Below are positions 32,562 to 40,012 of a DNA stretch of 64,000 bases, one piece after another. A program made the position numbers and the translations under genes. Under the pieces are notes generated by a model that had not been told where the DNA came from, made no database searches, and saw nothing but the letters and a program-made list of their open reading frames with translations. Origin of the DNA: Lentibacillus kapialis (GTDB lineage Bacteria; Bacillota; Bacilli; Bacillales; Amphibacillaceae). How positions within the stretch are numbered: the first letter of the stretch is position 1; every line of letters begins with the position of its first letter. The DNA is taken from contig NZ_BMNQ01000004.1 in the NCBI RefSeq assembly GCF_014646635.1, forward strand, positions 1 to 64,000, read 5' to 3'.

Positions 32562-32978
32562 TTAAAAACCTCCCAATATTTGTGGCGCTTTTCTGTTTTG
32601 TGTAATCGACTTGAATGTCATATCCTTACCGTTATAATTCATCAATTCCGATTTATCGCACGTTCGGACTTTTTCTGCATAAAACAAATTCTGTGAAGCA
32701 ATGAACACCGCTTGTTTTTCATTGAACGCATACACATATAGCGATTTTTGTCCATTTTTCAGTTCATAGATGTATGGGTCATATTTGATATTCATCTTCT
32801 TTTTGTAAGCTGCCAGTTCTTTGTTCATTCGGATGCTGTGTTTTTCTTTGAAGTACAAATCCAGTTCGTGTGCATCGTCCGACATGCTTACTACTTTCTT
32901 TTCAAACACCAGGAACATAATTAAAGCCTGTAAATCTTCGAACTCAAAAGACTGTTCAAATAGTTCTTTAATAGTCAG
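32562..32978 (-). CDS. Hypothetical phage protein with probable CTG start
   Basis: The frame is protein-like from a CTG at 32978: MTIKELFEQSFEFEDLQALI runs straight into MFLVFEKKVVSMSDDAHELD and 95 further residues (138 in total). An in-frame TGA lies just before the CTG, and a GGGTGA site is placed five bases upstream. No ATG/GTG/TTG start would include the acidic amphipathic N-terminus. The usual start would be the ATG at 32918 (118 residues), which has a poorer site. It overlaps the helicase gene end. Function unknown. Confidence 0.55.
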   Translation of the reverse strand: MTIKELFEQSFEFEDLQALIMFLVFEKKVVSMSDDAHELDLYFKEKHSIRMNKELAAYKKKMNIKYDPYIYELKNGQKSLYVYAFNEKQAVFIASQNLFYAEKVRTCDKSELMNYNGKDMTFKSITQNRKAPQILGGF

Positions 32979-34212
32979 TCAAATCACCCATTTTCCCAGT
33001 TGTTTTGTTGTAATAGACTGTTGCTGTCCCAGTTGGTCCGTCCCGGTGCTTTGCGACTATAATTTCTAATTCGTTATCGTCTTGCTCTTTGTTGTAATAA
33101 CTATCGCGGTAAAGAAACATAACCGCGTCTGCATCTTGTTCAATACTCCCGGATTCCCTCAAATCAGATAGCATCGGGCGCTTGTCTTGTCTTTGTTCCA
33201 CGCCCCGCGATAATTGGGCCAATGTGACGACCGGGCAATCATATTCTTTTGATATAGCTTTCAATCGTGCGCTGATGTCGGACACCTTGGCATGGTCTGA
33301 GTTAAATTTCCCCGGATTATGAATAAGTGTCAGATAGTCAATAAAGACAATTATTTGCTTACCTTCATGTTTGCGCTTGGCCCGTCTTATCTCTGACCGG
33401 ATATTCGGAATTGTCTGCATCGGTTTGTCATAAATCTCATAATCAAGTGCATACAATTCATTAACAGCTTGTTTCCAGCTTTCTTTTTTGCTTTCAATCA
33501 ACTCACCAGGATTTCTTGTAAGAAACAAATTGATGTTGCCTACTGTTGCTATCAACCGTCTGACAAGGCTTTTTTCGCCCATTTCTAACGAAAACATAAG
33601 AGGGACAAATCCATTCATAGATGCTGATAGCGCAAATTTAAGCATTGTTGCCGTCTTGCCCATTGACGGCCGAGCGCCCATGATATAGCTTGACTGGTTG
33701 CGGAAACCGCCTAATAATCCATCTAAATCCTTTAATCCAGTGGGAACGCCGTTTCGATCAATCTCCATGTACGGTTCATCCGCTAGCTGTTTTAGTGTTT
33801 CTTGCTTGTCCTGCCCTTTAGCCAAATTGACATCATCCAGCTTTTGTAGTTCTGAAATCAATTCATCATTGTTTGAATCACGCGCCAACCAATCTTTTGC
33901 AATTCGTTCCGATTCACGCTTTTTATAGTCATCAATAAAGGAACGTTCATAGGATTCAAAGTTCTCAATATCGCCAGTTGCTTCTAATTGTGTGATAAAG
34001 TCAGGGCCGCCCATTTGTTGTATGTAATCGTAGTTGTCTGACAAGAGCGTGACCTGATCTATTGCTTTGTTTTCTTCCGCAAGTTTAAGCATAGACTGAA
34101 ATAACAGCTTGCTAGATTCGTCTTGAAATTGATTTATTTGAATAACCGTTTCTTTGACAAGGGTATTGTCCTTCAAGAAACACCCTAATATTTCACGTTC
34201 TAAATAATTCAT
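32968..34212 (-). CDS. Replicative DnaB-like helicase
   Basis: The 414-residue protein has a DnaB N-terminal domain (MNYLEREILGCFLKD...), Walker A GARPSMGKTATM and Walker B IIVFIDYLTLI. Other motifs are LAQLSRGVEQR, LRESGSIEQDADAVMFLYR and the C-terminal AKHRDGPTGT. It unwinds DNA at the phage fork as a hexamer. The upstream loader and initiator-like genes complete an SPP1-style replication unit. Confidence 0.93.
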   Translation of the reverse strand: MNYLEREILGCFLKDNTLVKETVIQINQFQDESSKLLFQSMLKLAEENKAIDQVTLLSDNYDYIQQMGGPDFITQLEATGDIENFESYERSFIDDYKKRESERIAKDWLARDSNNDELISELQKLDDVNLAKGQDKQETLKQLADEPYMEIDRNGVPTGLKDLDGLLGGFRNQSSYIMGARPSMGKTATMLKFALSASMNGFVPLMFSLEMGEKSLVRRLIATVGNINLFLTRNPGELIESKKESWKQAVNELYALDYEIYDKPMQTIPNIRSEIRRAKRKHEGKQIIVFIDYLTLIHNPGKFNSDHAKVSDISARLKAISKEYDCPVVTLAQLSRGVEQRQDKRPMLSDLRESGSIEQDADAVMFLYRDSYYNKEQDDNELEIIVAKHRDGPTGTATVYYNKTTGKMGDLTDY

Positions 34213-34469
34213 AACAGCCCGTTTTCCTTCAGCATTTTTTCATGTTCGATTTGATCGTGAGACTTTTTGAAAACCGGAGTACGAATTTCCGCAATTGTTG
34301 GCGGAAACTTTTCATTTAATATATGACGTTCTGCTTTTTGCATAACCGATGCCGGGTTCTGATCGCTTAACAAATTAGCCCAGTTATCAATCTTCCTTTG
34401 CGTTATGTCAAAGCTGTGGTAATTGTCGCTAATCAAGGCCAGCACTTCATAAACTTGTTCTTTATTCAT
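34209..34469 (-). CDS. Helicase loader/inhibitor (SPP1 G39P-like)
   Basis: The 86-residue helical protein (VYEVLALISDNYHSF, KIDNWANLLSDQNPA, FPPTIAEIR) matches the small loader/inhibitor family of SPP1 G39P, which holds the helicase until delivered to the origin. Position between initiator-like and helicase genes, with four-base overlaps on both sides, supports the call. Confidence 0.75.
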   Translation of the reverse strand: MNKEQVYEVLALISDNYHSFDITQRKIDNWANLLSDQNPASVMQKAERHILNEKFPPTIAEIRTPVFKKSHDQIEHEKMLKENGLL

Positions 34470-35260
34470 GACAGGTCAAAGTCCTCCTTACTTGGTGTTT
34501 TTGACTTTTGGTTTTTAACCTTCATAATCAATTGGTCAAATCGTTTCCGCAATTTATCGGGCGACATGACGTTAGACATTTCAAAATCATCTTGCTGCAC
34601 CCAATTCATCAAGTACGTAATTTGTTCTTCATTCCTTCCGTCTCTTTCCATCATTAGCCTTATTTCGTTAGCCCACTTTTCAAAGTCAGGCTTTTTATTG
34701 TTAGGGTTGTTATCCAGTATTTTTTTATAGAACGATTCAGCCATGGAAAGATGCGTGTCGTCGTAAATGTATTTGCGACTACTACTTTCTTTTTGTTTAC
34801 TTTCCTTTCCTTTACTTTGTGTACTTTTGCTGTCATTGTGTTGTCTTGATGACGGGTTAATGTCGTCATTAACTCCTAAATCACCGTCAATAAGCAGGTA
34901 TTCTTCTGTCACATCGACAACTTTTCTGCGTCTGACTATCTCTTGGTAACGTTTTTGTATACCTGACGATGTCAATATGTTGTAATTATCATGTAGTTCT
35001 TTGTTGAAAATCCCGCGATTCAAACACTCATTAACGACGCTTTGTACTAATTGATGATCTGCTTTGATTTCATCCGCAAATAAAAGTAGTTCATCTTCTG
35101 TCCATCTGCACCAATAACCCTGTGAATAAATCCGTTGCATCAACTTGATGACAATTGCAAAGCCTTCCAGATTGTACTTGATTTCAATGAATTTAAACTT
35201 GTCATCTAAATAGACATCTAACGGAAAATAATCCACCCCTTGTTTTGTTGGTCGTGCCAA
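34466..35260 (-). CDS. DUF4373 replication initiator-like protein
   Basis: The start chosen is the TTG at 35260 (ARPTKQGVDYFPLDVYLDD), which has GAGGTGATAAC before it. The 264-residue protein has the DUF4373/Lin1244-type N-terminal winged-helix domain (about 1-115), a low-complexity Ser/Lys/Gln linker (about 140-170) and a DnaD-like C-terminal part (AESFYKKILDNNPNN). Proteins of this build start phage replication, binding an origin often found inside the linker-coding region. That region (34770-34870) is repetitive and AT-rich, and might hold the origin. Confidence 0.75.
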   Translation of the reverse strand: MARPTKQGVDYFPLDVYLDDKFKFIEIKYNLEGFAIVIKLMQRIYSQGYWCRWTEDELLLFADEIKADHQLVQSVVNECLNRGIFNKELHDNYNILTSSGIQKRYQEIVRRRKVVDVTEEYLLIDGDLGVNDDINPSSRQHNDSKSTQSKGKESKQKESSSRKYIYDDTHLSMAESFYKKILDNNPNNKKPDFEKWANEIRLMMERDGRNEEQITYLMNWVQQDDFEMSNVMSPDKLRKRFDQLIMKVKNQKSKTPSKEDFDLS

Positions 35261-35264
35261 GTTA

Positions 35265-35426
35265 TCACCTCGCAATCTCACAGACCGCATAATACTTACC
35301 TATTTCAATTACCTTATATCCCGGGTATCGCCGCATATAGAAGGACAAATTTTGCTTAAATTCGGTTTTGTCTTTTGAATCTGTCCATATCCACTGCGGC
35401 AATATCACCTTTGACCGTTCAATCAT
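35265..35426 (-). CDS. Small hypothetical phage protein
   Basis: A 53-residue ORF (MIERSKVILPQWIWTDSKDK... RRYPGYKVIEIGKYYAVCEI) has a well-formed alpha/beta pattern. It overlaps the end of the upstream gene by eight bases and carries the ribosome binding site of the initiator gene at its end. Recognised only as a recurrent early phage micro-protein. Confidence 0.6.
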   Translation of the reverse strand: MIERSKVILPQWIWTDSKDKTEFKQNLSFYMRRYPGYKVIEIGKYYAVCEIAR

Positions 35427-35829
35427 TTAAATCATTAGCTTTCTTGTATTCTTCAATGGCTGTCCGTTCATCCCGCCTTAGCGCAATAATCAAATTATCT
35501 GTTGACTTAAAAAGGTTCTGCCATTTGCGGGATTCTGATTTCGCTTCTGCTTCTTCAACGCGCAAATAATAAGTGTCTATTTCCGCTTGTGATTCTTTGT
35601 TAGATACCGTGCCGTCCGTGTTTTGCATGATCTCTGCCTGCTTTTGTTTTCTTGCGGCATATAACGATCCGTATTGATATAAAGCGTCTGCGTCCAAAAA
35701 CCCAATTATCATTTGGGCTTGGGAATAAAGCCGGATCATTTTATTTAAGTCCGGCAATATTTCCGGGTTGAGTTGTTCAATTTCTTTATATAGTTGATTC
35801 AATCGGATTTCTTTACCTTGATTGGCCAT
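35419..35829 (-). CDS. Hypothetical phage protein
   Basis: The 136-residue protein is mostly helical and charged (IRLNQLYKEIEQLNPEILPD; SLYAARKQKQAEIMQ; LIIALRRDERTAIEEYKK). It overlaps the HNH gene by 17 bases. No known family. Confidence 0.5.
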   Translation of the reverse strand: MANQGKEIRLNQLYKEIEQLNPEILPDLNKMIRLYSQAQMIIGFLDADALYQYGSLYAARKQKQAEIMQNTDGTVSNKESQAEIDTYYLRVEEAEAKSESRKWQNLFKSTDNLIIALRRDERTAIEEYKKANDLND

Positions 35830-36151
35830 ACAGTTCCATCAACTCTTTTCGTTTTTTCATCCGCCAGTTTCTGCCTTCTGCGGTAGAATCTAACCAATGG
35901 TGGCAAGTATTACTGTTTACAGATGGGCCACAAACTAGGACTAGGTTGGATGGGTCATAACCAGGGCCATATTGTCCGGCTCCTTTTAAATGCGCCACTT
36001 CAAAGGCATATGCGCTCATTCTGCCGCAACACTCACACTTACCCTCAGAACGATATAAAACTTCCTTGCGTGCCTTCTGCGTTATTCTGGTGACATCTGA
36101 TTGTTTGGGTTTTCGTCTCCGGTGATTAGGGTTTATTTTTGGTACCTGCAT
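35813..36151 (-). CDS. Small HNH endonuclease
   Basis: The 112-residue protein contains CECCGRMSAYAFEVAHLKGAG and CGPSVNSNTCHHWLDST, a zinc HNH domain with the central H-L and the CxxxxxCHHW ending. It differs from the HNH protein at 26993. It may be a recombination-module nuclease or an Orf-type structure-specific nuclease; the DNA target is unknown. Confidence 0.72.
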   Translation of the reverse strand: MQVPKINPNHRRRKPKQSDVTRITQKARKEVLYRSEGKCECCGRMSAYAFEVAHLKGAGQYGPGYDPSNLVLVCGPSVNSNTCHHWLDSTAEGRNWRMKKRKELMELYGQSR

Positions 36152-36152
36152 A

Positions 36153-36731
36153 TCATAGTCCCCTCGGAAAAATATTCATTTCTCGGCAATGTTCCATGTA
36201 ATCAAGTCGCTGCTTATGCTCGGTTACTTCCTTTTTAGTTATCGGCACATCAATTTCAAAAAGCTTGTCCGGGTCTAAATCGTTAAAAGGATAATCGGCT
36301 GTTTCGTCATCAACTTGGTAAGCGATAATTGATGCCTTATTAAGCTCAAATACGTACACGTAATGGATTAATTGTCGTTTGTAGTGTATTGGTACTTTTT
36401 CTTTTAAAAACCACTCAAACGCTTTATATGTGGCTTTTACGTCGCTCACTTTGTCGCCTAAAATGTAATCCGTGTTCGCCCTGGCAATCCCTTTAATCTT
36501 TTGCGCTTCACGTTCGCCTTGCACATGGTAAACTGATTCATATAAATCTAATATGTCGTGTTCTAAAATCGTTCCGACTGACATTGATTTATTAGTAAAT
36601 TCGTCCCCTGGCAATTCTGATAACTTTTTAGCCCACCAGTTTACAAATGTTTTAGATTCATAGTTTTGATAAATCATGTTTGCTTCTGAACCGCCAATGT
36701 ACTTATAGCGATCATTCGTTGACGTTATCAT
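36153..36731 (-). CDS. YqaJ/lambda-exonuclease-like recombination nuclease
   Basis: The 192-residue protein has the layout of viral 5'-3' exonucleases of the PD-(D/E)XK type. YKYIGGSEANMI is the substrate loop, SVGTILEHDIL has the conserved Glu, LGDKVSDVKAT is the D...(D)xK core, and HYKRQLIHYVYVF is the Q-L-x-H-Y motif. It would resect double-stranded ends for annealing by the DUF1071 protein encoded directly upstream (20-base overlap). Confidence 0.75.
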   Translation of the reverse strand: MITSTNDRYKYIGGSEANMIYQNYESKTFVNWWAKKLSELPGDEFTNKSMSVGTILEHDILDLYESVYHVQGEREAQKIKGIARANTDYILGDKVSDVKATYKAFEWFLKEKVPIHYKRQLIHYVYVFELNKASIIAYQVDDETADYPFNDLDPDKLFEIDVPITKKEVTEHKQRLDYMEHCREMNIFPRGL

Positions 36732-37362
36732 TCAAAATCACTTCCAACTGGCCGATAAGTATCTTTTTGGCCGAATGGTCATTTGACCGATACAATTTCG
36801 ACACTTCATCCTTTGAGCTTTGCAACATGTCATAAAGATGTTCTTTTGTACCGACTTTCTGCAAAGACTGTGCAAATAGTTTGGTTATTTGATCGTTGAG
36901 CGATTTGCCCTCGTCTTTGTTCATTTCTTTTTGAACTTCTTTGTCATTGTTTAAAACCTGTTCCTCTTTAATCCACAAACCAAGTCCTAGACCGGTATTT
37001 ATTGCTACTGCTTTAACAAATCCGCGCTGCTTTGCTTTATTAATGTCTAACTGATTCGGTTGATTTACTACATAAATTCCATTGACAACCGGGTAATCTT
37101 CTTCATATCGCTCACCGTCAATTTCAACCCACACACTGACGAATGGAGCTTCACCGTTATGATTAAAGAAACACGGATAATTATTTTCATTTTTGTTCAT
37201 TCCATATTTAACTGTTTCGGCACCGTTTTCATGCAATAATTTGATGCAATTAGCCCACTCAAGATAATCGAGCGTTAAATTGGAATTTTTCTTAACTGGC
37301 CTTTTTGCAACTTCGTCTGTTAAATCTAATTTGAATAATTCATCAAAACTTTTCAGAGCCAC
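36712..37362 (-). CDS. Single-strand annealing protein, DUF1071/Sak-like
   Basis: The 216-residue protein contains LDYLEWANCIKLL, FVSVWVEIDGERYEEDYPVVNG, DINKAKQRGFVKAVA and GLGLGLWI, which is the DUF1071 signature of phage single-strand annealing proteins. It pairs complementary single strands made by the neighbouring exonuclease. It has a GTG start behind AAGGGGAG. The helical tail (KSLNDQITKLFAQSL) may help oligomerisation. Confidence 0.82.
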   Translation of the reverse strand: MALKSFDELFKLDLTDEVAKRPVKKNSNLTLDYLEWANCIKLLHENGAETVKYGMNKNENNYPCFFNHNGEAPFVSVWVEIDGERYEEDYPVVNGIYVVNQPNQLDINKAKQRGFVKAVAINTGLGLGLWIKEEQVLNNDKEVQKEMNKDEGKSLNDQITKLFAQSLQKVGTKEHLYDMLQSSKDEVSKLYRSNDHSAKKILIGQLEVILNDNVNE

Positions 37363-37374
37363 GTTTATCTCCCC

Positions 37375-37617
37375 TTATAAAAAATCAGATTGCTTCATTC
37401 CGTTATCCTTCATAATCTCCCGTTCAGACCGCGGGTGTTTCACAATGTTTGTCGCATCCTCACCGCTTAAATATGCGTCAATCTTGTAATCTAGCAATTC
37501 AAGTTCATCAACCGGAAAAGCACCATCAAGGAAGACAAACCCGACAGGTTCAGTGCCGTCCTCAATCATGGTCTGTATCTGTTGGAACGAATCTGTTAAT
37601 TCATATAATTTACTCAT
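37375..37617 (-). CDS. Hypothetical protein, paralogue of 37844-38119
   Basis: The 80-residue protein ends LELLDYKIDAYLSGED...MKQSDFL. The gene two positions upstream ends LELMSYKIDWYMSGHE...HKQSDFL. Both share a (V/G)xFVxDDGxxxxx-like beta start. They are tandem duplicates. Function unknown. Confidence 0.55.
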   Translation of the reverse strand: MSKLYELTDSFQQIQTMIEDGTEPVGFVFLDGAFPVDELELLDYKIDAYLSGEDATNIVKHPRSEREIMKDNGMKQSDFL

Positions 37618-37832
37618 CTAACTTCATCCTCCAATTCCTCTAAATACTCCAATCTGTGTTTATCGACCAATTCATATTCCCTAGCATCAGCTTGAAGTGT
37701 CACATCACCGTTAATTTCGTTCTCGAAATCAAAGTCAAATCGTTCATATGTTTCAGGTAAATCAAGTTCAAAATTTACTTCTGCATCCATATCGTAATCA
37801 AGCAAATTATTAATCAACTCACGTACAGTCAT
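37614..37832 (-). CDS. Small acidic hypothetical protein
   Basis: A 72-residue, strongly acidic protein (MTVRELINNLLDYDMDAEVN...) with alternating Asp/Glu and aromatic residues. It overlaps the following gene by four bases. It could be a DNA-mimic-type inhibitor by composition alone, but there is no sequence support beyond charge. Confidence 0.5.
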   Translation of the reverse strand: MTVRELINNLLDYDMDAEVNFELDLPETYERFDFDFENEINGDVTLQADAREYELVDKHRLEYLEELEDEVR

Positions 37833-37843
37833 TTAATTACCTC

Positions 37844-38119
37844 CTATAAAAAGTCACTTTGCTTATGCCCAACTTCCTTCATCTTCCGCTCATATTCGGT
37901 CGTCCGATTAACTTGTATATGATTAGCTGGCTCATGACCGCTCATGTACCAGTCAATCTTGTATGACATGAGTTCCAGCTCCTGACTGGAGAACTTGTCC
38001 ATATATCCGTAGCAAACTAATGTGCTATCGTCATAAACAAACACGCCGCTTGTGACTGCTTTATATTCAAAGTCCAAGTCATTTGCTTCACATTTGTTGG
38101 CTATGATTCCGATTTGCAT
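37844..38119 (-). CDS. Hypothetical protein, paralogue of 37375-37617
   Basis: The 91-residue protein has a beta-type start (DFEYKAVTSGVFVYDDSTLVCYGYMD) and the shared C-terminal block LELMSYKIDWYMSGHEP...KQSDFL. Duplication with 37375-37617 is clear by eye. Function unknown. Confidence 0.55.
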   Translation of the reverse strand: MQIGIIANKCEANDLDFEYKAVTSGVFVYDDSTLVCYGYMDKFSSQELELMSYKIDWYMSGHEPANHIQVNRTTEYERKMKEVGHKQSDFL

Positions 38120-38193
38120 GTTGACCCTCCTTTCGCATATAATATTGGTAAGTTTATTTATTAGATGGATCGCTGATTGCCGTCAGCGGTCTA

Positions 38194-38547
38194 TCAATCA
38201 TATTTCTTAACTTGTGGCATACTCTTTTGAACAGGTCTACTTAAAGGTCCGCTAGTTGCCATCCCACCAGATGGATCAATCCCATTATTATCGCCTGTAA
38301 AGCATTCAAACACTTCCTCAACTTCACCTTTGTATTCAATTCGGATAACTGGCGTTGCCCAATCAGAACTGTCAATTCCTGCTACTTTTTCAATGTTGTC
38401 TAATTCCACAATGTACGCACCGTTTTCAAAAACAACATTAGCAGTCCAAAACCAATCTTCACGCATCCCTAAACTCGCTTCGATGATTGAGTCTTTCTTG
38501 TTTTCTATAATTCTTTTCGCTTTCTTAAAATCATATTTTTTGATCAT
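38194..38547 (-). CDS. Hypothetical phage protein
   Basis: The 117-residue protein (MIKKYDFKKAKRIIENKKDS, WFWTANVVFENGAYI, PVIRIEYKGEVEEV) resembles conserved early Bacillus phage proteins of unknown role. It ends in a Gly/Pro-rich tail. Confidence 0.55.
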   Translation of the reverse strand: MIKKYDFKKAKRIIENKKDSIIEASLGMREDWFWTANVVFENGAYIVELDNIEKVAGIDSSDWATPVIRIEYKGEVEEVFECFTGDNNGIDPSGGMATSGPLSRPVQKSMPQVKKYD

Positions 38548-38561
38548 TATTGATTCCTCCT

Positions 38562-38648
38562 TTACATAAAATACATAGCAACCGAAACAGCAATCATGAC
38601 CAGTAATGCACCCGCTACATTCATTTGAAAATCGTCGATGTTATACAA
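38562..38648 (-). CDS. Membrane micro-protein
   Basis: A TTG-started 28-residue frame (MYNIDDFQMNVAGALLVMIA...) has one transmembrane helix (VAGALLVMIAVSVAMYFM). GGATGTGA lies just upstream. An ATG at 38624 would give 20 residues. It follows the 41-residue gene directly. Confidence 0.4.
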   Translation of the reverse strand: MYNIDDFQMNVAGALLVMIAVSVAMYFM

Positions 38649-38661
38649 TTAATCACATCCG

Positions 38662-38787
38662 TTATTTATGGTCTTTAAGAATGTTAAATACTTCGTGTAA
38701 GAACAAGTCATCTCTATCATCAGAGTGTGGGAAACCTTTTTCTATCAATCTTTTTTCTAATAGATTCAGCAGTTCTGTATTCGTCAC
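38662..38787 (-). CDS. Small hypothetical protein
   Basis: A 41-residue frame from GTG (MTNTELLNLLEKRLIEKGFP...) has GGGAGG seven bases upstream. It is helical and charged. It belongs to the run of tiny early genes. Unknown function. Confidence 0.5.
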   Translation of the reverse strand: MTNTELLNLLEKRLIEKGFPHSDDRDDLFLHEVFNILKDHK

Positions 38788-38801
38788 TCCATCGCCTCCC
38801 G

Positions 38802-38867
38802 TTATATACTAAAAATCACCCAAGCCCACAAACCCAAACAGACTGCAGCACGAATGACTTTTTCCAT
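38802..38867 (-). CDS. 21-residue membrane micro-protein
   Basis: An ATG overlapping the upstream stop (TAATG) opens a frame reading MEKVIRAAVCLGLWAWVIFS, one hydrophobic helix with a basic N-terminus. The third of its kind in the early operon. Function unknown. Confidence 0.45.
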   Translation of the reverse strand: MEKVIRAAVCLGLWAWVIFSI

Positions 38868-39097
38868 TAAAAATACTGCCTGTTTTGTTCATAATTATTG
38901 TCGCGCCGGATTTTCTTATCGTTGAGCATTTTTAAAACTTGATAAGACGATTCAAGTTCTCCCATATATTTATCCTTATCGATAAACACGCCCTTTTCCG
39001 CACAATCCTTCATTTTCAGAGCAACTTGAATCATGTTGTCCACTTCGTCATAAACCATGACCATATCTTCTTGCTCGTAATGTTCGTCTATTGGCAT
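38867..39097 (-). CDS. Hypothetical phage protein
   Basis: A 76-residue helical, acidic protein (MVYDEVDNMIQVALKMKDC, YMGELESSYQVLKML). One base separates it from the upstream gene. Unknown. Confidence 0.5.
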   Translation of the reverse strand: MPIDEHYEQEDMVMVYDEVDNMIQVALKMKDCAEKGVFIDKDKYMGELESSYQVLKMLNDKKIRRDNNYEQNRQYF

Positions 39098-39292
39098 TTA
39101 ACTGACCTCCACATCATACCCGCGCTTGCGCAAAGCAATTTCTAGCGCACCTTGTGCATGTTCGGGTATTAATTCTGTTTTTGTGCCATGTTTGGCAGAA
39201 GCGCTCATAATGACATAAAACTGATGCAAAAATTCCTGCTCAACACCCTTCTCTACGGCTTCCGCTCGGATTTGCTTCATTTGTTCGTTCAT
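39098..39292 (-). CDS. Hypothetical phage protein
   Basis: From the ATG at 39292 the product is 64 residues (MNEQMKQIRAEAVEKGVEQEF...). It is helical with the ending ALEIALRKRGYDVEVS. A longer start at 39301 is possible. Unknown. Confidence 0.5.
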   Translation of the reverse strand: MNEQMKQIRAEAVEKGVEQEFLHQFYVIMSASAKHGTKTELIPEHAQGALEIALRKRGYDVEVS

Positions 39293-39297
39293 GTAAT

Positions 39298-39609
39298 TCA
39301 CCCTTTTCTATTAAACAATTTAATTTGGTTGATTAGATTCATTTCGATTTCAGAATTCCTCTTTCTCAATCGCTTGCCGATCAAGAACACATCAATGATT
39401 GCCCATATGCCTAATGTCGCCCAATTTAGGAAAAGCATTGCGAATGCATATCCTGTGTCACCTACATAAAATCTGTGACCGCCTATGCCACCAAGGAAAA
39501 ACCACAATGTGTATGTCACCCATTTAGGTTTTTTAGCTTCCTCGAATTCACCCTCTAGTGCCGCCAATTCTTCTGTTGTCATGCTTTGTTTTGCTTGAAT
39601 GTTTTGCAT
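39298..39609 (-). CDS. TM2-domain membrane protein
   Basis: The 103-residue protein has the TM2 domain: two helices joined by a short loop, with KPKWVTYTLWFFLGGIGGHRFYVGD and LNWATLGIWAIIDVFLI. The GGHRFYVG motif is diagnostic. TM2 proteins are common in bacterial membranes but their function is mostly unknown. As an early phage gene it might alter membrane state or exclude other phages; this is a guess. Confidence 0.85.
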   Translation of the reverse strand: MQNIQAKQSMTTEELAALEGEFEEAKKPKWVTYTLWFFLGGIGGHRFYVGDTGYAFAMLFLNWATLGIWAIIDVFLIGKRLRKRNSEIEMNLINQIKLFNRKG

Positions 39610-39813
39610 TTATCCCAACTCCTTTACATTGTTTAAATCTGAAAAGTCCTTACCGGCATTTCGCTTCATGAAGTCGTCTAACTCAAAAGTGGATATTTTC
39701 ATGCTGCCAAGTTTTAACCCTTGCAGATGGCCATGATTGATAAGGTTATAGACTTTATTGCGATTGACGCCGAGCAATCCGGCAGCTTCGGTTACCGTTA
39801 GTAGTTTATTCAA
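39610..39813 (-). CDS. Excisionase-like HTH protein
   Basis: The 67-residue protein is an excisionase/MerR-type winged HTH (LLTVTEAAGLLGVNRNKVYNLI, GLKLGSMKISTFELDDFMKR). It is in the early operon away from the integrase gene, so it may be the excisionase that directs integrase to excise, or an early regulator. Confidence 0.75.
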   Translation of the reverse strand: MNKLLTVTEAAGLLGVNRNKVYNLINHGHLQGLKLGSMKISTFELDDFMKRNAGKDFSDLNNVKELG

Positions 39814-39827
39814 GAAATTGCCTCCCT

Positions 39828-40010
39828 TTAGATGCTTAGAATCTTCTTAATGTGCTTTGCGTGTTCTTGTGCCTTTGGTCCTGTTTTACGGCCATGTATG
39901 ATGTCGGACAAGTAAACACTTGAAATGCCTATCAAATTGGCTAACTCTTTTTGACTCATTTTTTTCTTGAATAGCTCCGACTTAACTTTCACCGCTAATT
40001 CTTCTGACAT
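39828..40010 (-). CDS. Cro-like HTH regulator
   Basis: The 60-residue protein has a clear XRE HTH (MSQKELANLIGISSVYLSDIIHGRKTG). It lies directly after the antirepressor gene in the leftward operon, fitting a Cro-type early repressor. It is transcribed from the promoter that faces the CI-like gene. Confidence 0.75.
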   Translation of the reverse strand: MSEELAVKVKSELFKKKMSQKELANLIGISSVYLSDIIHGRKTGPKAQEHAKHIKKILSI

Positions 40011-40012
40011 GA

